Below, piece by piece: positions 43,307 to 51,313 of a DNA stretch of 64,000 nt; within the stretch, counting starts at the first letter, position 1, and each line of letters opens with the position of its first letter. The notes beneath the pieces are model-generated. The model worked only from the letters and a program-made list of their open reading frames with translations. It was not told the origin of the DNA and did no database searches. The stretch is from Candidatus Accumulibacter similis (GTDB lineage Bacteria > Pseudomonadota > Gammaproteobacteria > Burkholderiales > Rhodocyclaceae): the NCBI GenBank assembly GCA_013347225.1, contig CP054595.1, positions 3,840,415 to 3,904,414 on the forward strand, in the 5' to 3' direction. The position numbers were made by a program, and so were the translations under genes.

Positions 43307-44488
43307 TCAGGCGCGTTCGAAGATCACTGCGATACCCTGCCCGCCACCGATGCACATGGTGACCAGCGCGTAGCGGCCGCCGCTGCGCTGCAGCTCGTGG
43401 ATCGCCTTGGTGGCGATGAAGGCGCCCGAACAACCGACCGGATGGCCAAGCGCGATCGCGCCGCCGTTCGGGTTGGTCTTCACCGGGTCGAGGCCGAGCC
43501 CCTTGTTGACCGCGATGGCTTGCGCCGCGAAGGCCTCGTTGGCCTCGATGACGTCCATCTGGTCCAGCGACAGGCCCGCCTTCTTGAGGGCCAGCCTGGT
43601 CGCCGGGATCGGCCCCTCACCCATGATGTCGTTCGGCACGCCGGCGACAGCATAGGAAACCAGCCGGGCAATCGGCTTCTGGCCGGCACTGGCGGCAACA
43701 TCCGCCGCAGCGAGGACGAGGAAGGCGGCTCCGTCATTGATTCCGGAGGCGTTGCCGGCAGTGACCGTGCCATCCTTGGCGAAAGCGGGCTTCATCTTCG
43801 CCAGGGTCTCGACGGTCGTGCCGGCCTTGACATGCTCGTCGGTATCGAACACCACATCGCCCTTGCGCGTCTTGAGGACAATCGGCACGATCTGCGACTT
43901 GAAGCGCCCTTCAGCGATGGCGGCGGCAGCGCGGCGCTGCGACTCGACGGCGAAGGCGTCCTGCTCCTCGCGGCTGATGTTCCACTTCGTCGCCAGGTTC
44001 TCGGCGGTGACGCCCATGTGGCCAACGCCAAAGGGATCGGTCAGCGTTGCCACCATCATGTCGATCGCCTTGCTGTCACCCATGCGGGCACCCGTGCGCA
44101 TCGCCGGCAGCATGTAGGAGCCACGGGACATCACTTCGACGCCGCCGCCGATGCCGTAGTCGGCATCTCCCAGCATGATGTTCTGGGCCGTCGTCACCAC
44201 GCCCTGCAAGCCCGAGGCGCAGAGTCGGTTGACCGCCATCGCCACCGAATCCATCGTCAGACCAGCCTGGATCGAGGCGACGCGGGCCACATAGGCAAAG
44301 CGCGAATCGGTCGGAATGCAGTTGCCGACCGTGACATAGGTGATCTGCTGCGCATCGACACCGGAACGGGCGATCGACTCCTTCATCACGGTACCGGCCA
44401 GCTCATGCGGCTCCATGTTGGCGAGTGAACCACCGAAGGTGCCAATGGCTGAACGGACCGCGCTCAATACGACGACTTCTCTAGTCAT
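43307..44488 (-). CDS. Acetyl-CoA C-acetyltransferase / beta-ketothiolase (BktB/PhaA-like)
   Basis: A 393-residue biosynthetic-type thiolase that condenses two acyl-CoA (or cleaves 3-ketoacyl-CoA). The nucleophilic Cys is in 'MAVNRLCASGLQGVVTTAQN', the catalytic His in 'GGAIALGHPVGCSGAFIATK', the second Cys in 'YALVTMCIGGGQGIAVIFER', and 'EANEAFAAQAIAVNKGLGLD' is the usual NEAF motif. Its sequence resembles BktB of Cupriavidus from memory, which would link it to polyhydroxyalkanoate synthesis, but no phaB or phaC adjoins it. AGGAG lies 7 bases before the ATG. It converges on the biotin operon. Confidence 0.93.
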   Translation of the reverse strand: MTREVVVLSAVRSAIGTFGGSLANMEPHELAGTVMKESIARSGVDAQQITYVTVGNCIPTDSRFAYVARVASIQAGLTMDSVAMAVNRLCASGLQGVVTTAQNIMLGDADYGIGGGVEVMSRGSYMLPAMRTGARMGDSKAIDMMVATLTDPFGVGHMGVTAENLATKWNISREEQDAFAVESQRRAAAAIAEGRFKSQIVPIVLKTRKGDVVFDTDEHVKAGTTVETLAKMKPAFAKDGTVTAGNASGINDGAAFLVLAAADVAASAGQKPIARLVSYAVAGVPNDIMGEGPIPATRLALKKAGLSLDQMDVIEANEAFAAQAIAVNKGLGLDPVKTNPNGGAIALGHPVGCSGAFIATKAIHELQRSGGRYALVTMCIGGGQGIAVIFERA

Positions 44489-45118
44489 GAAGAAACTCCT
44501 GTTAATGATCGATCAACCCCCTACCAAAGCGGCAAGGCCCACCAGCAACAACAGCAAGCATAGCAGCAACCCACGCCATGCCAAGCCACCAGCACCTGCA
44601 ACGAACTCGACGTCGACCTCTGCAGCGCTGCCGATCGCCAGCCGCTCCGACCAATCAGCCGGCCCGGCAGGCCGCCGCCCGAGTCTGGGTCCGGGCGCAC
44701 CGGCACCGCTGGCGAGAAAGATCGCCATGCCTTCGGCCGACGATTTCGCGGCTTGTGCGCGCCAGCGGCAGACGGCATTCGCGAAATTGCCGAGAATGGC
44801 AAAAGCGGCGACGGGTACACCGCCAGCGGAGCCGATCTATGATAGCAAAGCTTCACCGCGCGACGCTGGCGAAATCGCCATTTTCTGCTTCCGTGCATCA
44901 ACCCCGGAAATTGATGAGCAAGAGCGCAACACGGTACAGTAGTGGTCCCGCCGGGCCGCACAGCCTCAGGAAGCAGCGGACGCCGGCCCCGAGGTGCCGG
45001 CGGGCGGCGCGCCGCAGGTCTTCAATCGCCAGAAACAGCATGACACACTTGCCCGGGACTTGCGGAACGCCGCCACTTCACGCAACATCTCGTTGCCCGG
45101 TCAGAGAGTCGCTCCGCA
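44489..45118. other. 630-bp region with at most one tiny gene and a candidate promoter
   Basis: Between the divergent thiolase and 161-aa genes. Apart from the doubtful 71-codon frame listed separately, nothing here looks coding. A sigma-70-like pair, TTGATG (44911-44916) and TACAGT (44935-44940) with an 18-bp spacer, points rightward toward the gene at 45119, and an A+T-richer patch around 44835-44900 surrounds another TATGAT. The left end must hold the thiolase promoter, but no clear hexamers were found. Confidence 0.4.
44513..44728 (-). CDS. Doubtful small membrane-tail protein (71 aa)
   Basis: A short frame ending 24 bp before the thiolase start. The last 20 residues are one strongly hydrophobic helix ('GLLLCLLLLLVGLAALVGG') after a polar N-terminal part, which would make a tail-anchored protein. 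Third-position GC is clearly lower than in neighbouring genes and no good ribosome site is seen, so it may be chance. If real it would be cotranscribed with the thiolase gene. No family is recognised. Confidence 0.25.
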   Translation of the reverse strand: MAIFLASGAGAPGPRLGRRPAGPADWSERLAIGSAAEVDVEFVAGAGGLAWRGLLLCLLLLLVGLAALVGG

Positions 45119-45604
45119 ATGAAACTGTCGTCAGTCTTCCACAAAACGCCAAAGGGCCTCGATGAGATCTCCACCCGCGCGCACCACCTGCCGTCGCGCA
45201 TGCGGGCGATGTTGATCCTGGTCGACGGCCACCGCACCGGCGGCGAACTCGTCGCCCTCAGCAGTTCGATCAGTGAAGGCCGGACGCAACTGGCGAGCCT
45301 GCTCGCCGGTGGCTTCGTCCAGACGCATGCGCCGGATCGCCGGAGCGCGCCGAACGGACCGGGTCACGGCACCGCGACGGCAGCCGCGAACGACGACATC
45401 AGCCTGGCGCGCAGCTACGCCGTCCGCAGCCTGCGCGAATTGCTGGGCGACGAAGCTGGCAGCCTGGTTGCCGAAATCGAACAGTTGCGGACGATCGATG
45501 AACTGCAGCAGACGCTCGGCCGCTTGCGGGCGGCACTGCGGACAGCACCGGACCAGACGCGGGCACAGCAGTTCCTCGACCAGATCGAGATGGTCCTCGA
45601 CTAG
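45119..45604 (+). CDS. Hypothetical 161-aa protein
   Basis: Unrecognised soluble protein. The first 70 residues look like a small winged-helix or helical bundle ('RAMLILVDGHRTGGELVALS', 'EGRTQLASLLAGGFVQTH'), a pattern seen in betaproteobacterial proteins that follow response or division regulators. A Gly/Ala/Asn-rich linker (about 72-92) then leads to a long C-terminal helix 'LVAEIEQLRTIDELQQTLGR' likely to be coiled coil. 'SLARSYAVRSLRELLGDEA' resembles a dimerisation helix. Its stop and the convergent Nudix stop share one CTAG tetramer. Function unknown. Confidence 0.7.
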   Translation: MKLSSVFHKTPKGLDEISTRAHHLPSRMRAMLILVDGHRTGGELVALSSSISEGRTQLASLLAGGFVQTHAPDRRSAPNGPGHGTATAAANDDISLARSYAVRSLRELLGDEAGSLVAEIEQLRTIDELQQTLGRLRAALRTAPDQTRAQQFLDQIEMVLD

Positions 45605-46248
45605 GGTCCGCCGGCGGCCAGCGCCCGGTACAGCGACATGATGATTCCGGCCGTGGCGCCCCAGATGAAGTAGCCGCGATAGGGCATTGCGTAGTAGTGC
45701 CGCAGGCGGCCGCGGTAATGCAGCGAATGCCGCTGGTGGTTGGCAGGGTCAAGGAGAAAGGAGAGCGGCACCTCGAAGACTTCGGCCACCTCGAAGGCGT
45801 CTACCTGGAGTTCGAACGGGGGAGTCACCATGGCCACCACCGGGGTGACGCGAAAGCCTGTACTGGTCAGGTATTCCGGCAGATAACCGGCGATGTCGAC
45901 ATGCGCAGCCGCCAGGCCGATCTCCTCGGCTGCCTCACGCAGGGCAGTATGCACCGGCGACGCGTCCGCCGACTCGCAGCGGCCGCCCGGGAAGCTGATC
46001 TGGCCCGGGTGATCCTTGAGATGGGCGGTTCGCTGCGTCAACAGAACGGTCGGTCCGTCATCGCGCCGGACGATCGGAAAGAGTACCGCAGCCGGCATCA
46101 GTTCCTCGTCACCGACGCCGTCCTCGAGCACGATGCGGGTCTTGCAGGGAGACGACTGCAGGACCTGCCGAACGCGACCGAGGTCGACGGTGTCGCGCTC
46201 CGGCGCAGGCGGAGCGACCGCCGGCTCAGCCGGTGACGGCGCACACAT
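45601..46248 (-). CDS. nudL: Nudix hydrolase, CoA pyrophosphatase NudL-like
   Basis: A 215-residue Nudix enzyme expected to cleave CoA or its oxidised/acyl forms to 4'-phosphopantetheine and 3',5'-ADP. It has the CoA-specific UPF0035 motif 'VLLTQRTAHLKDHPGQISFP' followed by GG, then the Nudix box ending 'TALREAAEEIGLAAAHVDIA' with the metal-binding REAAEEIG. 'YAMPYRGYFIWGATAGIIMS' near the end is typical of NudL/YeaB proteins. The ATG at 46248 gives a 23-bp overlap with the upstream small gene. Earlier frame would run antisense to nothing useful but inside that gene. Confidence 0.9.
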   Translation of the reverse strand: MCAPSPAEPAVAPPAPERDTVDLGRVRQVLQSSPCKTRIVLEDGVGDEELMPAAVLFPIVRRDDGPTVLLTQRTAHLKDHPGQISFPGGRCESADASPVHTALREAAEEIGLAAAHVDIAGYLPEYLTSTGFRVTPVVAMVTPPFELQVDAFEVAEVFEVPLSFLLDPANHQRHSLHYRGRLRHYYAMPYRGYFIWGATAGIIMSLYRALAAGGP

Positions 46249-46486
46249 CGTCGATCCGCGCATGCGCTGCCGCCAGCGCATCGCGCAGGCTTTCGTCCGA
46301 TAGCTCGTTGATCGCGCTGGCAACGAGATCGGCAGCCCGGACCGAGGCCGATGGCAGATCCCGGGTATCGAGAGAGGCAATCAGCGCCGCCGTCGCACCG
46401 ACGACCTGCAACAGCCTCTGTCGCTCGCGCATCAGAATCTCGATCTCCTGCCCCAGCAGGCTGGCCGCTCCATCGCGACGACGCAT
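46226..46486 (-). CDS. Small helical hypothetical protein (86 aa)
   Basis: A short, mostly helical protein ('LGQEIEILMRERQRLLQVVG', 'AADLVASAINELSDESLRDA'), without signal or membrane segment. It lies 12 bp downstream of the retropepsin-like gene and overlaps the Nudix start by 23 bp, so it reads as the middle gene of a three-gene operon. Codon use is consistent with neighbours. I do not recognise the family. The helix periodicity suggests a coiled coil or small bundle. Confidence 0.6.
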   Translation of the reverse strand: MRRRDGAASLLGQEIEILMRERQRLLQVVGATAALIASLDTRDLPSASVRAADLVASAINELSDESLRDALAAAHARIDDVCAVTG

Positions 46487-46498
46487 GTCAAGCCTTTC

Positions 46499-47176
46499 CT
46501 AGAAGCGCTTCCTGAGGGTCATCGACTGACCGTCGCGGTGCATCTCCATACGGTTGAGGAAACTCATGCCGAGCAGAACTGACGGCATGTCCTGTTCATG
46601 AACGAGGGCATCGACATTGTTGATGGTGATCTCGCCCACCCGCACGCTGTCGAGCTTGACGCGCACGACCCGCGCCTGTCCGTTGGCCGTCATGGCAAAA
46701 CCCGGCACGCCCTTGCTGGTGTCGATGCCGATCCGCCGTGCATCCCCCGCCCCCAACGCGATCATCGTCGCGCCTGTGTCGACCATGAAGCGGACCGTCG
46801 TCCCGTTGATGCTGCCGGTGGTGAGAAAATGGCCCCGCGCATCGGCCGTCAGGGTCGCCTGGGCGCCACTCGCTGTCGCCGCCGGCGAGGCGACGTTGTC
46901 GCCGACGCGCAGCCGGCGCTTCCTGCCGTCGGCCTCGATCGTCGCCGTCTCGCCATCGACCGCCAGCACCGACACGCCCTCGGCGGTCGTGCTGCCGACA
47001 GCGACGATCCTCGGCGGACCGCCGTTGATCGTCAGCAGCGCCTTGCCGGGGAACACGCCGGCCAGCCCGACGTCGACGGCCTGCGCCGAGACGGCGACCA
47101 TGCACAGCGCCAACGGCAGCACACGGCGCCGGAGCTCCCCAGCGATCCTCGCGGAAAATCCCTCAACGTCGTGCAC
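46499..47176 (-). CDS. Retropepsin-like aspartic protease (clan AA), exported
   Basis: A 225-residue protein with an N-terminal hydrophobic export/anchor segment ('VLPLALCMVAVSAQA') and a C-terminal retropepsin-like domain carrying the active-site 'FMVDTGATMIALGAGDARRI' (catalytic Asp about residue 133), 'GEITINNVDALVHEQDMPSV' and 'LLGMSFLNRMEMHRDGQSM'. It matches the TIGR02281-type clan AA family, which are single-domain, probably dimeric, proteases. The middle region (about 40-110) is a beta-rich N-terminal domain. I chose the GTG at 47176 because GAGGAGG lies four bases upstream. The longer frame has no support. The substrate is unknown. Confidence 0.85.
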   Translation of the reverse strand: MHDVEGFSARIAGELRRRVLPLALCMVAVSAQAVDVGLAGVFPGKALLTINGGPPRIVAVGSTTAEGVSVLAVDGETATIEADGRKRRLRVGDNVASPAATASGAQATLTADARGHFLTTGSINGTTVRFMVDTGATMIALGAGDARRIGIDTSKGVPGFAMTANGQARVVRVKLDSVRVGEITINNVDALVHEQDMPSVLLGMSFLNRMEMHRDGQSMTLRKRF

Positions 47177-47351
47177 GCATCCTCCTCTGTCCGGCCGGCC
47201 CCCGCATTTGGCCATCGCCAACCCGCCGTGACAAGGCATTTTGCCACATTCCGTCGCCACCGCCAGGTCGCGCGACCAGACAGCCAGCGAACGGGCGCCA
47301 GCGCCGGACCCTGCCGGGGCAGCCCGCCGCTGCCGCGCGCACGCGTCGCGA

Positions 47352-47795
47352 TCAGCGATAGACGAGCACCGGGATCTTCGAATGCGTCAGAACCTTGTTG
47401 GTCTCGCTGCCGAGCAGCAGCGCACTGAAGCCACGGCGGCCATGCGATGCCATGAAGATCAGGTCGCAACCGGCCGCCGTTGCCGCGTCGATGATCGCCT
47501 GATAGGGAATGTCACTGGTCATCGACAGCTTGTCGACCGGAACGCCGGCGCTCTCGCAGAGCTGGACGACGAAATCCAGCGTCTCCGTTGCCTGCCGCTC
47601 GGCCAGCTCGGCAAACTTCTCCGGCGTCGTCGGATCGATCAGTGCGCCTTCGCCGTAGTAGCTGACCGGGTACTCGGGCTTGGCGTAGAAGGCCGTGATG
47701 CGCGCGCCGGCTTCCCTGGCGAAGGAGACCGCCCGCCGTGCAGTATCCCTGGAGAGTTCGGAGCCGTCCGTTGGAACGAGGATGTGTTTGAACAT
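47352..47795 (-). CDS. uspA: Universal stress protein, UspA family
   Basis: A 147-residue single-domain Usp. 'MFKHILVPTDGSELSRDTAR' opens the fold, and the ATP-binding signature G-x2-G-x9-G-(S/T) is complete in 'SHGRRGFSALLLGSETNKVL', so it belongs to the ATP-binding UspFG-like branch rather than the non-binding UspA subtype. A GGTGGCG-type site precedes the ATG. A perfect FNR box with a well-placed -10 lies upstream (47825-47866), predicting induction when oxygen falls. Usp proteins under FNR-type control are known from Pseudomonas, where they support anaerobic survival. Confidence 0.93.
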   Translation of the reverse strand: MFKHILVPTDGSELSRDTARRAVSFAREAGARITAFYAKPEYPVSYYGEGALIDPTTPEKFAELAERQATETLDFVVQLCESAGVPVDKLSMTSDIPYQAIIDAATAAGCDLIFMASHGRRGFSALLLGSETNKVLTHSKIPVLVYR

Positions 47796-47824
47796 GGCGC
47801 CACCTCCACTGTTGAGTGATCAGA

Positions 47825-47866
47825 AATATAGGCTTGAAGGCGGGCACCAGTCTTGATCGAGATCAA
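47825..47866 (-). promoter_or_regulatory. Class II FNR-type promoter for uspA
   Basis: TTGATCGAGATCAA (47853-47866) is a perfect FNR/ANR palindrome (TTGAT-N4-ATCAA). On the minus strand a TATATT hexamer (47825-47830) sits exactly where the -10 should be if the box is centred at -41.5. The predicted transcript would start near 47818, 22 bp before the uspA ATG. Confidence 0.85.
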
Positions 47867-48042
47867 ACACCAGATCAAGCCTTGCCGTCTCCTGTCGGCT
47901 CGGTCGCAGTGCGACGGGCTGCGGCATTTTGTCCTCTCGACGGCAGCGCCGGGCAACGGCATCATCACCCGCTGGCCGCACGTACCGGCGCGGGCAGCCA
48001 GCCACGCGCCACCTGCCGCCGCCAACGCCGTCCTGCGATTTG

Positions 48043-48084
48043 TTGACCCTGATCAACCATGCCGCCCGATGACGGCAGGACAAT
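48043..48084 (+). promoter_or_regulatory. Class II FNR-type promoter for the hemerythrin operon
   Basis: TTGACCCTGATCAA (48043-48056) differs from the FNR consensus at one base. GACAAT (48079-48084) lies at the same spacing as in the uspA and hemN promoters, giving a predicted start near 48091, 22 bp before the hemerythrin ATG. The 176 bp between this box and the uspA box hold no gene, so the 317-bp gap 47796-48112 is a divergent regulatory region. Confidence 0.8.
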
Positions 48085-48112
48085 CGGTACACCGATTCCA
48101 CCGAGGTTTCCC

Positions 48113-48574
48113 ATGCAGACGATCACCGATTTCATGTCAGTCGATCATCGCTCCTGCGATGAACTGCTCGCCGCCGTCGAGCACGCGCTGGCCGACGGCA
48201 AGTGGGAACTCACACAGGCAGCCTTTGAGCGCTTTCACGATGGCATGCTGCACCACTTCAACGCCGAGGAGTCGGTTCTCTTCCCGCTCTTCGAACAGTG
48301 CACCGGCATCTACCGTGGGCCAACGCAGGTCATGCGCGCCGAGCACGCGCAGATGCGGCAGTTGCTGGGCGCGGCGGCAGCGGCACTGGCCGCGCGCAAT
48401 GCGGATGACTACTCCGGCAACGCCGAGACCCTGCTGATCATGATGCAGCAGCACAATGTCAAGGAAGAGAACGTGCTCTATCCGATGTGCGATCAGCACC
48501 TGACGGCGCAGCTGCCGACCCTGCTGCAGGAACTGCGGCAGGAACTCGCGGCGCAGCGCGGGGTGGCGCCATGA
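48113..48574 (+). CDS. Hemerythrin-like (HHE-domain) di-iron protein
   Basis: A 153-residue four-helix protein with the hemerythrin ligand set: His in 'FMSVDHRSCDELL', the paired His and Glu of 'FHDGMLHHFNAEESVLFPLF', His in 'RAEHAQMRQLLG', and 'MMQQHNVKEENVLYPMCDQH'. Proteins of this type bind O2 or NO or repair iron-sulphur damage (as in YtfE/RIC). Which one applies is not shown. The ATG at 48113 is used because an upstream in-frame ATG (48059) lies inside the promoter, next to the FNR box. It overlaps the DUF2249 gene by ATGA and leads a four-gene operon. Confidence 0.9.
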   Translation: MQTITDFMSVDHRSCDELLAAVEHALADGKWELTQAAFERFHDGMLHHFNAEESVLFPLFEQCTGIYRGPTQVMRAEHAQMRQLLGAAAAALAARNADDYSGNAETLLIMMQQHNVKEENVLYPMCDQHLTAQLPTLLQELRQELAAQRGVAP

Positions 48575-48807
48575 CCCGTCCGCGTGCCGACATCGTCATC
48601 GATGCCCGCGGCCTCGAGCCTCCAGAGCCGATGGTGCGCACCATGGAAGCACTCGATCACCTCGAGCCCGCCGGCAAGCTGCTGGTGCTGCTGCCACGCG
48701 AGCCTTTCCCTCTTTACCGGGCTCTCGAGATCAACGGCTTCTCCTGGCAGACGGAGCACCAGCCCGACGGCACGGTGACCGTCCTGATCGAGCACCGCCG
48801 GCAGTAA
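48571..48807 (+). CDS. DUF2249 domain-containing protein
   Basis: A 78-residue TusA/SirA-like alpha-beta protein: 'IVIDARGLEPPEPMVRTMEA', then 'KLLVLLPREPFPLYRALEIN' and 'GFSWQTEHQPDGTVTVLIEH'. DUF2249 proteins resemble TusA but here lack the TusA cysteine (the DARGLEPPEP motif has Glu at that position). They are frequently found next to hemerythrins and nitrite/NO genes. The start overlaps the hemerythrin stop (ATGA) and its TAA overlaps the next ATG (TAATG), so the operon is tightly coupled. Function unknown. Confidence 0.88.
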   Translation: MTRPRADIVIDARGLEPPEPMVRTMEALDHLEPAGKLLVLLPREPFPLYRALEINGFSWQTEHQPDGTVTVLIEHRRQ

Positions 48808-50123
48808 TGCAGGCGCTGCTGAGCTTCGACCAGGCGCCGCCGATCTCGGCACCTTTCCGCTTCTTCCTGACGGCGCCGGTCTTCGCCCTGCTCGCCGGCC
48901 TGCTCCTGCTGGCCAGCGGTCCGCAACTCCTCGCCTCGCGCTGGACGCCCGCAGCGCTGGCGCTGACGCACCTGATCACCGTCGGGTTCATGCTGCAGGT
49001 GATGCTCGGCTCCCTGATCCAGATTCTGCCGGTCGTCGCCGGTGCGAACATCGCCCAGCCCCTCCGCATCGCGACGCTGGTACATGCGCTGCTGGTGCCC
49101 GGCGCGCTGTTGCTGGTGGTCGGTCTGCTGCTTTCCGATGCACTCGCCCTGCGGCTGGCGGCGATCACCATCGGACTCGGCGTCACCGTCTTCCTGGTCG
49201 CCGCCGGCCGTGCGCTGTGGGGCATGCCGGCGGGCAACGCGACGATACTCGGGCTGAAGCTGGCGCTCCTCGGTCTGGCGATCACCAGCGGTCTCGGCAT
49301 CGTCCTCGCGCTGGCGCTCGACGGATCATTCGCCTTGCCCCTGCTGCAACTGACGACCATCCATTTCGCCTGGGGTCTCGTCGGCTGGAGCACCATCCTG
49401 CTGGCCGCCGTCGCGCTGGTCGTCGTACCGATGTTCCAGATGACACCACCGTACCCAAACTGGTTTGCCCGCTCCTTCGGCTGGTCGGCGCTCGTCGTTC
49501 TCGCTGCCTGGAGCACCGCCGATCTCCTCGAATGGCAGCAGCCGAAGGCAGTCCTGGCGAGTGGCATGCTGTTGCTGCCGACCGTCTTCGCGGCCCTTAC
49601 CCTGCATCTGCAGCGCCACAGCAAACGTGTCCGCTTCGATGCCACACAGCAGTACTGGCGCCTGGCGATGCTCTGCGCTCTCGGCGCCAGCCTCCTCTCG
49701 CTCATCTCCCTGCTCCTGCCGGAAGCCGCTGCCAACCGGCAACTGCCGCTGCTGTGGGGCGTTCTCGTTCTGTATGGCAGCCTGATGTCGGTGAGCACTG
49801 GCATGCTCTACAAGATCGTTCCCTTTCTCGTCTGGCTGCACCTGCAGAATGCCGGGGGCGGTCGCATCCTGGCACCGAACATGCAGCAGGTGATCGCGAA
49901 GCGGCAGATCGACCACCAACTGCACGCACACCTCGCTGCGCTCGCGCTGTTGCTGGCGGCGGCGCTGCAGCCCGAGTGGTTCACCCTTCCGGCGGCCGTC
50001 GCGCTGCTCGTCGCCAGTGGCTGGCTGCTGCGCAACCTGCTGGCGGCGACGGCCTTCTACCGCCAGCATCGACAGCGCATCGTCAGCCTGGCGCGTGCGA
50101 CGCCGGCGCCGCCACCGGGCTGA
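48807..50123 (+). CDS. Polytopic membrane protein (NnrS / haem-copper-oxidase-subunit-I-like)
   Basis: A 438-residue inner-membrane protein with about 12 hydrophobic helices. 'LTHLITVGFMLQVMLGSLIQ', 'LTTIHFAWGLVGWSTILLAA' and 'YKIVPFLVWLHLQNAGG' place histidines within helices in the way seen in NnrS-like and small haem-copper-oxidase-like families, suggesting haem or copper binding. The six-ligand set of a true oxidase was not confirmed. NnrS proteins limit NO/RNS damage in Vibrio. The gene is embedded by TAATG and TGATG overlaps in the FNR-box operon with hemerythrin and DUF2249, which supports a role in low-oxygen or NO metabolism. Confidence 0.75.
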   Translation: MQALLSFDQAPPISAPFRFFLTAPVFALLAGLLLLASGPQLLASRWTPAALALTHLITVGFMLQVMLGSLIQILPVVAGANIAQPLRIATLVHALLVPGALLLVVGLLLSDALALRLAAITIGLGVTVFLVAAGRALWGMPAGNATILGLKLALLGLAITSGLGIVLALALDGSFALPLLQLTTIHFAWGLVGWSTILLAAVALVVVPMFQMTPPYPNWFARSFGWSALVVLAAWSTADLLEWQQPKAVLASGMLLLPTVFAALTLHLQRHSKRVRFDATQQYWRLAMLCALGASLLSLISLLLPEAAANRQLPLLWGVLVLYGSLMSVSTGMLYKIVPFLVWLHLQNAGGGRILAPNMQQVIAKRQIDHQLHAHLAALALLLAAALQPEWFTLPAAVALLVASGWLLRNLLAATAFYRQHRQRIVSLARATPAPPPG

Positions 50124-50515
50124 TGGGCTATCTGATCCTGAAGCACCTGCATGTCGGCTGCGTCGTCCTCAGCGGCGCCGGCTTCCTGCTGCGCGGCCTG
50201 TGGATGCTGGCCGACTCACCGTTGCTGCAGCGGCGCAGCGTGCGCGTCCTGCCGCATATCGTCGATACCATCCTGCTCGGCAGTGCGATCGCCATGACGG
50301 TGCTCAGCCACCAGTACCCTTTCGTCGCCGACTGGTTGACCGCCAAGCTGGCTGGCCTGCTGCTCTACATTGGCTGCGGCACGATGGCGCTCAAACGCGC
50401 GCGCGGCAAGCCGCAGCGCGCCGCCTTCCTGCTTGCCGCCATGCTGAGCTTTGCCTGGATCGTATCGGTCGCGCTGACGCGCAGCCCGCTGGGTTTCTTC
50501 GCCGCTCTCGCCTGA
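50123..50515 (+). CDS. SirB2-family membrane protein
   Basis: A 130-residue protein with four hydrophobic helices that matches the SirB2 ('invasion gene expression up-regulator') family: 'LKHLHVGCVVLSGAGFLLRG', 'RVLPHIVDTILLGSAIAMTV', 'WLTAKLAGLLLYIGCGTMAL', and a final helix. The name comes from Salmonella and does not tell the biochemical role. Conserved histidines in helices 1 and 2 could bind haem, but that is inference. It begins in a TGATG overlap and is the last gene of the hemerythrin operon, ending 24 bp before the convergent fnr stop. Confidence 0.85.
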   Translation: MGYLILKHLHVGCVVLSGAGFLLRGLWMLADSPLLQRRSVRVLPHIVDTILLGSAIAMTVLSHQYPFVADWLTAKLAGLLLYIGCGTMALKRARGKPQRAAFLLAAMLSFAWIVSVALTRSPLGFFAALA

Positions 50516-50539
50516 ACGCCACCAAGCGCGGCGCCTCCC

Positions 50540-51283
50540 TCAGCCGCGCTGGTGCGCCATCAGCTTGCGCAGACCGGCGGTATTGAGGATGCGCACCTTG
50601 CGCTGGTGTACAGCCAGCAGTCCGTCTTCCTGGAAACGCGAAAAGGCACGGCTGACGGTTTCCAGCTTGAGGCCGAGGTAGCTGCCGATTTCGTCGCGCG
50701 ACATGCGCAGGTTGAACTCGGCCGGCGAATAGCCGCGTGCCTTGAAGCGCTGCGAGAGATTGAGCAGAAAGGCCGCCAGGCGTTCCTCGGCACGCATCGT
50801 CCCGAGCAGCATCATCACGCCGTGGTCACGCACGATCTCGCGGCTCATCACCTTGTGAAAATGGTGCTGCAGCGTGTGGATCTGTCGCGAAAGGCTTTCC
50901 AGATGCGAGAACGGGATGGCGCAGACCTCGCTGTCTTCGAGGGCGATCGCATTGCAGGTGTGGATCTCGCTGCTGATGCCATCGAGGCCGAGCAGTTCGC
51001 CGGTCATCTGGAAGCCCGTGACCTGGTCACGGCCATCCTCGATCAGGACGTCGGTCTTGAAGAAACCGCTGCGCACGGCATAGATCGACTCGAATTCCTG
51101 TCCGGCACGATAGAGATGATCGCCCCGCTTCAGGCGTCGGCGCGTCGAAACCAGTTCGTCAAGGCGACGCAACTCGTCCGGCGGCAGGCCGATCGGCAGG
51201 CACAACTCGCGCAGGTTGCAGTTGGAACAGGCGGTCTTCACGACTTCGAACGTCAGCCTCGCCGTTGCCGCATCGGTCGACAT
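50540..51283 (-). CDS. fnr: FNR-type oxygen-sensing transcriptional regulator
   Basis: A 247-residue Crp/Fnr regulator. The N-terminal cluster motif 'ACSNCNLRELC' provides Cys19, Cys22 and Cys28, and 'EIHTCNAIAL' provides Cys110, so the O2-labile [4Fe-4S] cluster set is complete. The C-terminal HTH 'MSRDEIGSYLGLKLETVSRA' carries the E-x2-S-R readout of FNR proteins, which fits TTGAT half-sites. The ATG at 51283 is chosen because the longer frame crosses the hemN promoter. It is divergent from hemN, whose FNR box (51314-51327) is 31 bp from this start, so autoregulation is likely. All three FNR boxes seen lie within 4 kb. Confidence 0.95.
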   Translation of the reverse strand: MSTDAATARLTFEVVKTACSNCNLRELCLPIGLPPDELRRLDELVSTRRRLKRGDHLYRAGQEFESIYAVRSGFFKTDVLIEDGRDQVTGFQMTGELLGLDGISSEIHTCNAIALEDSEVCAIPFSHLESLSRQIHTLQHHFHKVMSREIVRDHGVMMLLGTMRAEERLAAFLLNLSQRFKARGYSPAEFNLRMSRDEIGSYLGLKLETVSRAFSRFQEDGLLAVHQRKVRILNTAGLRKLMAHQRG

Positions 51284-51313
51284 GTCAGCCCTTCGTTTCA
51301 CTGATTGCCGCGT

